A stretch of DNA of 64,000 nt from Eustoma russellianum (taxonomy: Eukaryota; Streptophyta; Magnoliopsida; Gentianales; Gentianaceae). Positions 1 to 10,433 of the stretch are shown here, in pieces (position 1 is the first letter of the stretch; every line of letters begins with the position of its first letter). The stretch lies in the NCBI GenBank assembly GCA_036186865.1, contig AP025054.1, forward strand, positions 16,923,939-16,987,938, written 5' to 3'. The translations under genes were made by a program, and so were the position numbers. The notes beneath the pieces are model-generated. The model saw nothing but the letters and a program-made list of their open reading frames with translations. It did no database searches and had not been told where the DNA came from.

Positions 1-1945
1 AAAGATAATAAGGTCATAACTTAGGTGACGAAAGATAATAAGATCATAACCTAAGTAACAGTACATTTAGCACTCGACTAGGAACTAGATGCAATGTGTA
101 TGGATATGCAAATGTGATGCAACATAATAAGATGAGAATTAATTCGATCGTTCTTTCTTTCAAGACATTATCATCGTAAAACCAAAATAGAGTGTTCAGA
201 TATATTATTTCTGGATTTGAGGAAGTCATACCATTCCATTCAGATGTATTATTTCCGGATCTGAAAACGGTCATACAATCAATCACCATTATCAGGTCTA
301 TTCTCTCTGGGCCTGAACGGTCATAAATCATCATCCTCAGGTCTATTCTCTCCAGGCCTAGACGGTCATACTCATCATCAGATTAATTAACCACAGATCT
401 GGAGCGAGTTGTGTTGGCCAGGAATAAAAGGTACCAATAGGAGTCTTTCTTTCAAAACTGAAATTTTTCTTTAAAAGAGCTTTTTCTTAAATTTCTTTGG
501 CATAAAATCAGTCTCATAAATGGCATGACCATGGACAATGCAATGCATGATATGTAACATGCAAGTCATGCCTAAATACATCATATAACACATATACGGA
601 CTTGTTCCTTAAGCTGGAAAAATATAACGTCATTAACGCTATGTCCATACGGCCTCAAACTTACCAATTCAGGGCCCATTTTCAGAAAATATGCCACACA
701 TATGCACAATGGGATCTTAGTTACATGCCATAAACATTTCGTAACATTTCGAGGTGATTAAGACCATCAAATCATTAAATTACTCAAAAGGGGTACTGCT
801 GAATCCAGCAGTGCAGTACCCGCCTTTACCTTAGTTTCAAGGGGTACAGCTGAATCCACTCTACCCCGTTTCCGGTAGGCTCTGGGAGGAAAAATATAAG
901 AGGGTGAGTGACAAAGTCACGAGCAAGTACACCATAAACAATCAAGAATTAAATGGAAAGTATACACAAGAACCAAATCCCAAGAATTTGGATTCCCAAC
1001 TTACCTAACCTTCAACCATCATCCGCAAAGGAATTAATATCATAACCTATGTGACGAAAGATAATAAGATCGTAACTTAGGTAAAGAAGGATAATAAGAT
1101 CATGACCTAAGTAACAATACATCTAGCATTCGACTAGCGATTAAATGCAATGTGTATGAATATGCAAATGTGATGCAATATGATAAGATGAAAATTAATT
1201 CGATCTTTCTTTCTTTCAAAACATCATCGTCGTAAAACGAGGAGTAGAAAGGGTTTAGATCTATTATATCCGGATCTGAGGCAGTCATACCATTCCCTTC
1301 AAATCTATTATTTCCGGATCTGAAAAAGGTCATACAATCAATCATCGTCATCAGGTCTATTCTCTCCGGGCCTGGACGGTCATAAATCATCATCATCAGA
1401 TCTATTCTCTCTGGGCCTAAACGGTCATAAATAATCATAATCAGGTCTATTCTCTCTGGGCTTGAACGGTCATACTCATCAGTAGACCAATTAACCCTGG
1501 ATCTGGAGCCGGTTGCTCTTGCCAGGAATTAATGGTACCGATAGGAATCTTTCTTTCAAAATTGAAATCTTTTCTTTAAAAGAGCTTTTCTTAAATTTCT
1601 TTGGCATAAAATCAGTCTCATAATTTGCATGAACATGGATGATCCAATGCATGATATGCAACATGCAAGTCATGCCTAAATACATCATATAACACATATA
1701 CGGACTCGTCCCGTAAGCTGGAAAAATATTCCAGCGTTAACGCTCTATTCATACGGCCTCAAACTTACCTATTCAGGGCCCATTTTTAGAAAATTATGCC
1801 ACATATATGCACAATGGGATCTTAGTTACATGCCATAAACATTTCGTAACATTTCGAGGTGATTAAGACCCTCAAATCATTAAATTACTTAAAAGGGGTA
1901 CTGCTGAATCCAGCAGTGCAGTACCCGCCCTTACCTTAGTTTCAA
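1..1945 (-). repeat. ~1.1 kb direct tandem duplication inside LTR E
   Basis: Bases 1 to about 843 repeat about 1044-1945 at an offset of 1.10-1.11 kb. Paired landmarks include the CATTTCGTAACATTTCGAGG block near 735 and 1846, and the GTACTGCTGAATCCAGCAG block near 796 and 1905. The join near 845 sits between two LTR segments that share AATCCA, about 330 bases short of the normal LTR end as judged from element B. Microhomology-mediated unequal exchange between LTR copies would explain it. Confidence 0.75.
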
Positions 1946-4050
1946 GGGCCATAAAACATTATTCAATTTGGGCCTTCACCTGGAACATTAGATAACACAC
2001 CAAGAAACAATATTCATATGCCCAAACATCACATACAAGTCTAATTAAGCAAGAACAAGGTTTCATAATTCATACCATCAAACTGTCCTGTTTTCCAGTT
2101 TTGTGCCGCTAACTTCAACTCAGTTGTTAGCCCTTAAAACAATGGTTTCAAGCTGGTTTCTTTACATGGACATGTTCATCTATGTCTTAGGTAATTACCA
2201 TAAATATTTCAAGGCAATCCAATAGGTTTAGAGGGGTCATCTAATTATTTTTCCAAAACTAGGTACGTGGAGAATCTGTGGTGACCAGTTGTAACTAAAA
2301 ATTCCATTGAGGATAAACCACAAGTCATTTTACCAAAATTCAAATTCACTGGTTTAACACACATATAAGGCTATCATCATACCAAAAGTCAGCGAAATTG
2401 CACACTCCTAAGGCTCGTTTTCAGGCCAAACAATTTAGTTACTCAAAACTGTCCAGTTCCAGTAAATCTGCCTTTCCTCACTTTTTCTTGTTCAACACTT
2501 TCCAACTAACTTAATTCCCTAAAATAACTTACTAACCAATGAATGCACTTTAACATAATTATTCCAAGTTTCATAATATTCTTTAGGCTACACATGAACC
2601 ACGCCAAAAACAGCCTTGTAATTTTACACATAGCACACGCCATCAACATACATTTTACACTTCATGAAGTCTACTCTTAGCAAGACTAATTCATGCATCC
2701 AATAATCACCACAACAGCCCGTTTCTGGTGAGTAATAGATTTCATAGCATATTCAAGTTTGAGCACATAACATATCCATATAGTAAATCATTTAATCATG
2801 CCATTTTCATACCTTTAATACTTCAAAAGGTCCATGCTTAACTGACCCTTAAAACCGTCCCTTCATGTGAGAAGTATGCCTCATACCATGTTTACATTAG
2901 GCATGCAACACATCCATAGAGAGAATCACCCACATGCAAACACTTTCCTTTATGAAACAACCAATTCTCATGCCTTTCACTTAGCACTTCAACAAAGATT
3001 CATGACTTAAAATTAGCTAGTCATTCAAGCATATACTTTCACAATCAAGTCAAGATTTTCTAGAGTATACTTGCCTCTTTGAGCTTAGAGCTTTCTCTAG
3101 CTTGAGCCTTGGATGAAATAGATTGATATTTTCCTCCAACTTCAATATAGTACACGGTTTTGAGAAGGGGAGAGAGATGAACATTAGCTACTATTTTGAA
3201 TGAAGAAACAACTAGATTGAGGCTATGATTACCTTACCAAAATGGAGCTTAAATGTGGATTGAAATGAATTCAACCAACCAAGATGTTAGCTTCTCTTAG
3301 TAGCTTGAAAAATCTCCACCTAATGGCCATTGAATGTCACGATTTTGGCAAAAAAAAGAGAGGTACCATGTGAGATTTATCATTTGAAATATGGAATTCA
3401 CTTAGGAAATTCAACATGAAACTTACCTAGATGAGTCTTTGAAGCTTGAACATGAAGATGATCTTGAGTCTCCTAGCTCAATCCTAGCCGTATACAATGA
3501 CGAAGATGGAGGAATTGCCTAAGTGTTCAATGAGTCTTTAGTGGTTTGCTTGGGTAAGCTCTTGAGAGTGTTGAGAGTTGAAGATTAAGGGAATATTCTA
3601 GGTTAAATTGAAGAAAGCTTCATGGGGTAGACGGAAGGGGAAGCCGGCGGTCATGGGTCAAAGGAGGCAAGGAGATTCCCATGTGGACATAGAAAGAAGA
3701 AAGCATCTTTGTGTCTTGCATTTTGACCACCTTTGTCCCCCATGCCTTGAATTTTATTTTATTTTATTTGGTGGTCTTAGGATAAAATATTTAAGACTTT
3801 CGGAGAATTCTAGAATCTCCTGTACCCATGTTGGCCGAATTCTTCCAAGGGTTGAGAGGGTATTTTTGTCATTTCACTTGTGCTATGAGACACTTATATA
3901 ATTATACCATTTCTTATAATATCCACTTTAAGGAAATTTAATTAAAGAAGAAATAATAAAACTTAATAAAATGCACTTTGAAGGACTAACATTTTATTAA
4001 ACCACTTTATACGAGTCTTAAGTACATAACGATTTCCGTTGGGCACAACA
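1..4050 (-). mobile_element. Tekay-type LTR E (5' or solo LTR, cut by window edge)
   Basis: On the minus strand it starts with TGTTGTGCCCAACGG at 4050, the same kind of terminus as the other Tekay LTRs here. It closely matches the 3' LTR of element B (54424-54936) over its first ~500 bases, and the distal half of B's 5' LTR (47366-49336) over bases 1-1945. It abuts copia gag sequence directly at 4051, so 4050 is an outer edge of the insertion; the flanking AGTGC (4051-4055) would be the target duplication, but the other copy lies outside the window. No primer-binding site is reached on the left, so solo LTR and 5' LTR cannot be told apart. It contains no gene; small ORFs in it are chance frames. 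Confidence 0.8.
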
Positions 4051-5883
4051 AGTGCAATTGGCCTTGGGCCGAGAATTCCATTGTAACCATTGTATGTTTG
4101 TCGTCTTTGATAAGTTCTTGTGTTGGTGTGCATGGTGCGTGATCTAGATGCATTTTTGTTGAATGAATGTCGTGTATGCATCAATGGTTTCTTTTTATAT
4201 CAATATGTCACATAATTATATCTCGTATGCTATGAAGAAGAAGTATGATGAGATGACATAGGGGGGATCTAGGCGTCTTCTTAGGTGCCACATATATCTT
4301 GGACGCATCTATTTTCTTAGATGGAATGAATTTGGTTGATTTGTTTAGTGTCTCGTTTTTCTCAACGTATCCTAATCTGGTTTTTTTGCTATCATGCTTT
4401 TGTGAAGAAATGATGCGATCTAGTATGTTTGTACCTGTGTCAAATTGTTTCACCATTTTTTCTAGATCTATATTCCATGATTTCAAATTTGAAATCTCGG
4501 ATTTCATTTTATTATTTTGTGCCGTTAAAAATGAGATCTCTGATTTTAATGCATTCATTGTGTATGACAACTCTTCTTTTGAATCGTTTGATTGAGAAAC
4601 AAGGTTCGTGTTAGATGATACTAACAACTTCTTGTTTTCAATTAATCGTTTCTTTTCTTTTTAAAGAGTCTTAGAGAACTTATGCAACTCAAGATATTGA
4701 GAGAATAAATCATCATAAGAAAGCGCGGAATCAGAATCAGAATCAGAGTCAGAAGATACCTCATTTGATGCCTTAGATGTAAAGTATACTTGTGTCGTTT
4801 GTTCTTCGGGGTCATCAGTCTCCGACTCAGATGAATCACTCCAAGTAGAGGCTTTCAAGGCTCTTCTCCTTTGTTTAGGTTCTGAGACGAGTCTAGTTTT
4901 GTTCCAGTCCTTGTCACGGTTTTTGTTAGTTTATTTGTCCTTGGTCCGGAAATCATATGACAAGTGTCCAAGTTTTCCACATTCATAACACTTTATTTCC
5001 TCATTATTTTTATTTTTAGGTTCTTAGATGTAGGCTTGTGTTTGTTTTTAATTGATTTTCTCATGATCTTTCTTAATCTTCTAGCCATCGTGATTAGATC
5101 TTCATCATCGGAATTTGTGTCACTATCATCTATGCAATCATAAGAAGTAGAGACGTATTAATTTGCTTTAAACTCTATCACCTTATCTTGCTTAGAAGTA
5201 GATTCAGAATTTCTTAAAGTGAGTTTGTTTTCATATACCTTTAATGATCCGATCAATTCCTCCATTTTTATCGATTTTGTTTCTTTACTTTCCTCAATCG
5301 CCGTGACTTTAGGGTCTCATTCAGATGGGAGACTTCTTAGCACCTTTTGTACTTTTTCCTATGTAGAAAAAGCTTTTCCAAGAGACTCAAGAGAATCATA
5401 GATGTTAGTCAAGCGTAAGTCCATATGAACAATAGATTCGTTTGGCAATAATTTAAAAGACACAAGAGTAGACATAAGCATATTTATTTTAGACTCTTTA
5501 ACTTGACTAGTCCCTTCATGTTTCATCTCAATAATTCTCCACATCTCTTGGGCACTAGAGAAATTAGACACGTAACTTAATTCGCTTTTACTCAACCCGT
5601 TTAAAAGAAGTTGCATGGCTCTAGCATTCATACTCAATTTCTTTTTGTCATCACTAGTATATTCTTGTTTTGGCTTTACAACCTCTAGTGTGACACCATC
5701 AACAGTAGATAACTTAGAAGGGATAAAAGGACCATCTTCTATAATTTACCATAAGTCTATATCAATGGCCACAAAGAAAAGTTTCATTCTAAGTTTCCAT
5801 TGTATAAAAGAGTCACCGTCGAAAAGAGGAGGCCTTACGGTTGACATTCCTTCTTGCTCGGTTTTATAGCTAGTGGTTGCCAT
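4051..5883 (-). pseudogene. Ty1/copia gag remnant (SIRE/Maximus-like)
   Basis: Read from an ATG at 5883 after the primer-binding site, this is a decayed copia Gag. The N-terminus carries the family pattern RPPLFDGDSF..W and ends in IDIDLW, followed at once by an in-frame stop. A UBN2-type gag domain follows (about 5359-5637; MWRIIEMKHEG, LLPNESIVHMDLR), then a zinc knuckle near 4930-5000 whose last Cys is replaced by Phe (CYECGKLGHLSYDF), an acidic Ser/Asp-rich stretch (4661-4858) and a coiled-coil segment (4208-4627). Several stops interrupt it. The 3' part is removed by the insertion of LTR E at 4050, so protease, integrase and RT are not in the window. Gag would form the virus-like particle. 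Assignment to the SIRE/Maximus lineage rests on the large gag with a C-terminal coiled coil and is tentative. Confidence 0.75.
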
Positions 5884-5925
5884 CTCACTAAGATCGTTGG
5901 ATCTCCTTTTTGTGAGTGTGCCTGC

Positions 5926-5937
5926 ACTCTGATACCA
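5926..5937 (-). other. Copia primer-binding site (initiator tRNA-Met)
   Basis: The minus strand reads TGGTATCAGAGTGCAGGC just inside the LTR edge at 5940, matching the 3' end of plant initiator tRNA-Met. It fixes the element's orientation and the inner LTR boundary. Confidence 0.8.
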
Positions 5938-5939
5938 CT

Positions 5940-8900
5940 TGCAGAACCTGTATAGCACCACTAGAAAGTGGGGGGTTGAATAGTGTGTCCGGAAAATTTT
6001 GTTTTTAAAAAGTTTTGCACCAAAAACCTTGTTTCTAGAAAACATTTCCTGTTTTCAGATCCTGATTTGAAACGATTGAAAGACATGGTTACAGACCTAC
6101 AAAAATTATGCAATTTGGAAAGATTCTATTCTTAGATGTTCTGGGTATCTCCTAAAAATTTCAGATTAAAATTCAACTCCAAACGCTTTGAAAATACGTT
6201 TGTGGTCAGATTGCGCAAATCTGCAAGAAACAATACTCTGATTTGAAAATTTTATTCTGATTAATTCGTGACTCCAAATGGTCTGAAAATTTATTGACAA
6301 ACCCCTTAAGATATGTATTCTAATGGGTTGAAGAAGTTTTTCAAAATTCCTTTGGTAAGTATGTCAAATATGTTGATGTTCTCAACCTTTGCAAGTCTGA
6401 AAATCAGATTGCACTAGTCTCAGAACATTAACGTTTGATGGACTTATACTTATCCAAATGGGTTGAAACTTACCCCAAATGAAACTTAAGAGGTGTGGCT
6501 ATGTTTCTGCAAAATTTTACAGTTTTTGAAATTTGTTGCTATTTTTACTCTTGCAATGAAAATGATGCAAAATGCTAGAAACTGAAAGTAAAGTGCTGAA
6601 AGTAACGACACCAAGGATTTTATACTGCGATTAAATCAACCTACTCCAGCCTTCGAGAACACCTTCCTCGGTTATCACTAAACACAAAATAACACCTTAC
6701 TACAAGTGTTGCTGGAGTTACACACCAACTCCACCCTTTTACAAACGATACAAACAATCACACCGATCACGAACACCACAACTGAACGGATGAAGGTTTG
6801 ATCACACCTTAATCAACCTTTTACAACAAATTAGGCATGTATGGTGGTATAAACAAAGCCTATTCAATATGTTTAATATAAGAACAATAGGCTTGAGAGA
6901 AGAAGAAGAAGAAAGAAAAAAAAGAAGAAAATGGTCGAGCTTCTTGATCTTGAGAGAATGAGAGTTGTAGTCTTGGCTTTGTTTGCACTCCTCTTCTTTT
7001 TAACTTGATGTGGCCGCCCCCTTATAGGGTTTCTACCATCTTGAGAATTCTCTTTAATGCCCTTGGTAGATTGCCTTGTGTATATGACACTACCTTGCTC
7101 ACTTGGCACAACATGATTGGATGAATGGCTTGGCTTTGCTTACTTGACACTCTATGATTGGTCCAATCTTGTCACAATTTAGTGGCTGTAAAATCTGAAA
7201 ATAAAATGATAAACATGTGCCAAAAAGAGTTTAAAATGTTGCCAAATAATCAACAATTAATCCCTTCAATTTTGTGAAGCAAATTTTCCACCTTCAAGAC
7301 ATAAAATTCGGCTAGCACTCATTGTCACATGCTGAATTTTCAGCATGTGTTAAATTTGCCAAATGTTTGAATTGTTACCTTGTGTAGCTCTCTCCTTTAT
7401 GTTACTAACCTTGTGTGGTATATTCTCCACCAATCAAGATGCCAACTAAGCTCCACATAAGCTCCATTTAGGCTGAAGTAGGCGAGTAACAAGTCTTGCC
7501 ATGTGCTGAATTTCATTTTGGTAAACTTTGAAAAATAATGTACAATAAATACAAACGTACGGTAAATTGTAATCAGCCCTTATTTGAATATTCTAGTAAA
7601 CTTTAACATGTCTTGATGTGTAAAATTGTCTAGATACATGTTAAAAGTCATGCCCAAAAAACGTTCCATGTATTATGTTCGTAGAAAACTGAATTTTCAA
7701 ATTTCGTCGTTTACTCGATTTTTCTCCGATTAAATTCAAACTTTTTGCACATGTTATATATATATATATATATTATGTCACACACAATATACATAAAATA
7801 AATTAAATATTTAGCTCTAATGGCTGAGATATAGGCGTCCCATGTGACAAAAAATTTGAATTTGAAATCTCCACAATTTGGCCTTAATTGTGGGTGATTT
7901 GTGTGTGCCAACATGGAATTATTTCATGGATGATTTTGGAATGTGAGCAACGAAATTTTGGCCATTTTTAAAGTATATGGGCTGGCCATCTTTATATGGA
8001 AAGTACGTGACACGTTGATAAAGTTTCGGTAGTCATCCGATACGACAATTTTTGGTTTATAACCTTGTAACGTGTCGTTATAATCTTGTCATCACCATGA
8101 CTTATATCATATGATATAATACCTGAGTATACTCATAAATATGAGGTGTATATAGTGGTGTGACATTGACGTACGTTTGTAACATATGTAATGTGTCGAT
8201 AGTACGTGGAAGTATATGTGTATTGTGCCTTTTTAGCAAAAATATAAATATATATAAGGCATGTATAAAAGGCGTTTTTAATAGGTGAATAAGGAGACTT
8301 TCCATTCTTCAATTTGTTGCCATCATGTCTTCTCCAGATATATCTCCATTTAATGAACTAGTTAGTTCATTCACTTAAGTACTTCACTTAATGAACTAGT
8401 TTAGTTCATTAATGGTGGCACCTGAAAATAGTTCAAACACAACAAATGTTTGCCATTTGTGTAATCTTTAACGCTTCATGTCTTGTTAGTGCGGCAACAA
8501 TATATTTAAAGCATATAAGGCATGTGTATCATGAAAACGTGTCACATAATAATTTTGTCATGCATTTCTTAAACACGTAGTATTTAAATCATGCATTTAT
8601 GAATCACTCAAACTCTTTTTCTCAACATGATGGTGTAGGCGCCCCATGTGCTTAAAAGAATTGAATTTTAAATCTCTACAAATTTGGCCTAAATTGTGGG
8701 CGATTTGTGTGTGCCAACATGGAATGCTTTAGTGGCTGATTTGAACATGTGAGCCAAAATTTTTTTGGCTATTTTTGAAGTATATGGGCTGGACATCTTT
8801 ATATGGCAAGTACGTGACACGTCGGTGAAGTTTCGGTAGTCGCCCGATACGACGATTTTCGGTTTATGACCTTGTAACATGTCGTTATAATTTTGTCATC

Positions 8901-9424
8901 ACCATGACTTATATCATATGATATAAGACCTGAATATATGCATAAATATGAGATGCATTCAGTGGTGTGACGTTGACGTACGTTTGTAATATATGTAACG
9001 TGTCGGTAGTACGTCGGAATATACACGTATTGTGCCTTTTTAACAAAATTATGAATATATATATAATATTAGGCGTGTATATTGAAAGAATAAGGAGACT
9101 TTCCATTTTCAATTTGTTGCCATCAAGCTTTCTCCAAATATGTCTTCATTTAATGAACTAGTTAGTTCATTAACTTAAGTACTTCACTTAATGAACTACT
9201 TTAGTTCATTAATTGTGGAACCTGAAAATAGTTCAAAGACAACAAATTGCCATATGATGTAAGTTTTAATGCTTCATGGCTTGTTAGTACGGCAACAATA
9301 TATATAAAGCATATGAGGCATGTATATCACAAAAACGTGTCAAGTAATAATTTTGTCATGCATTTCATAAACTCGTACTATTTGAATCATGCATTTGTAA
9401 ATCATTCAAACACTTTTTCTCAAC
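5940..9424 (-). mobile_element. Long AT-rich copia 5' LTR, minus orientation
   Basis: The inner edge is TG(CAGAACCTG) at 5940, beside the primer-binding site. The same sequence recurs at 54937 (TGTAGGACCTGC) and is collinear from there for about 2.4 kb. The outer edge is placed at 9424, where the minus strand starts TGTTGAGAAAAAGTG; a TGTAGAGAAAAAGG start is found at 57642 in another copy. Beyond 9424 the sequence is LINE coding DNA, so the element appears to have inserted into the LINE. The LTR is about 3.5 kb, long for copia, partly because of an internal tandem duplication. It contains hairpin-forming motifs and no gene. Confidence 0.6.
7820..9424 (-). repeat. Tandem ~0.8 kb duplication within the copia LTR
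   Basis: Unit 1 (about 7820-8632) and unit 2 (about 8633-9424) share order and sequence: AGGCGTCCCATGTG / AGGCGCCCCATGTG, the AATTGTGGGTGATTTGTGTG block, the ATATCATATGATATAA palindrome, the TTAATGAACTA hairpin cluster, and an end reading CACTTTTTCTCAACA or CTCTTTTTCTCAACA. Both units stop at the same CTCAACA terminus, so unit 2 is one extra LTR end joined to the first. Confidence 0.7.
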
Positions 9425-10433
9425 AGCTATCGTCTCCAAGAATACAACGGAATCAGTTCAGACGAGTGGCACTACAGCGTATAAACTCAACGAACCTGTA
9501 AAATGTCCTAGCTTCTCGGATGACTGGGATTAGATGAGGGCACATTGAAGTGCCATAAGCTCAGCTCTCAAAGGTGTCATAGCAGGCAAATAAAAACAGA
9601 TTGCTGAAACTAGATCCCCTGTATGATTACGTAGCACCGCAGCTGCGGTCGCTCTTGAGCTGCTCACCGTTGCATTAACATTTAGTTTTTAATGTTCCTA
9701 TTGGTGGAAGCTCCCAATGGACTATTTTTGGTCTATTTGACCAAATAGGCAGTGAGAAAGAGAGTCGCGTCAAGTATGGTATTTTTTGAGAATACTTACG
9801 GCCCTGCGTCAATGCACGCCAAGTAAATATACGCTCTCGAGTCCTTTCATACAGTCTCTTATATGAAAATCTGTCCTCCCCAAATCTAATAGTCGTATAC
9901 TTTTTCCAGATAACCCAGAGTACCAATGAAGGCACAACAACACGTAACTAACCCAGCATGGTATCTAAAGACAAACCGAGCCACCATCAGGTTATAAATC
10001 ACGAACTGTCGAATGAGTTGGCATTGGTCCAGAAAATATGATTGAGATCTCTTGCCATAGAGACCGTATCGACTTGCAACCAAGAAAAATGTGATCTAAG
10101 TTATCCGAATGTATTTTGCAGAAGACACATTGTGTAGGAAATATATTTTGCCACATCTGTAAAGTGTCAGGCAGAGGCAATGATCGCATCCATCATCTCC
10201 AAAGAAACAGACGCCCACCCAAAGGCAAAGTCGGCCACCAAACATATCTAGAATGATCAGAAGGAATAGAAATCGAGACAAGCAGCTGATATGCAGATTT
10301 AATAGAAAATTGTCCTGAGGTTTTAGCCGTCCAATAATATCCATCCGGAGTAAGACTCACACGAGGAAGCATATAGGTATTTATTTGACAAAGACGCTTC
10401 CATGTAGCCGAATCATAGATATAAGAATACATT
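9425..10433 (-). pseudogene. LINE ORF2 C-terminal part: zf-RVT and RNase H domains
   Basis: This is the downstream part of an L1-type LINE ORF2, separated from the RT part by the solo LTR at 10434-14522. Minus-strand frames at 10193-10432 and 9992-10189 carry the reverse-transcriptase zinc-binding region (SGQFSIKSAYQLL, then CVFCKIHSDNLDHIFLGC). The linker W..IW(K)K follows near 9850-9935. Around 9500-9690 an RNase H (RVT_3-like) piece is visible (LNVNATVSSSRATAAAVLRN, then AELMALQCAL), ended by a stop. The first catalytic Asp of the usual NVDA pattern is Asn here. Several frameshifts are present. The 3' end with poly(A) is missing because the copia LTR begins at 9424. Confidence 0.75.

Noticed and set aside
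3608..3901. 97-codon frame in LTR E
   Set aside because: It lies fully inside an LTR, on the strand opposite to the element, with no recognisable domain; treated as chance.
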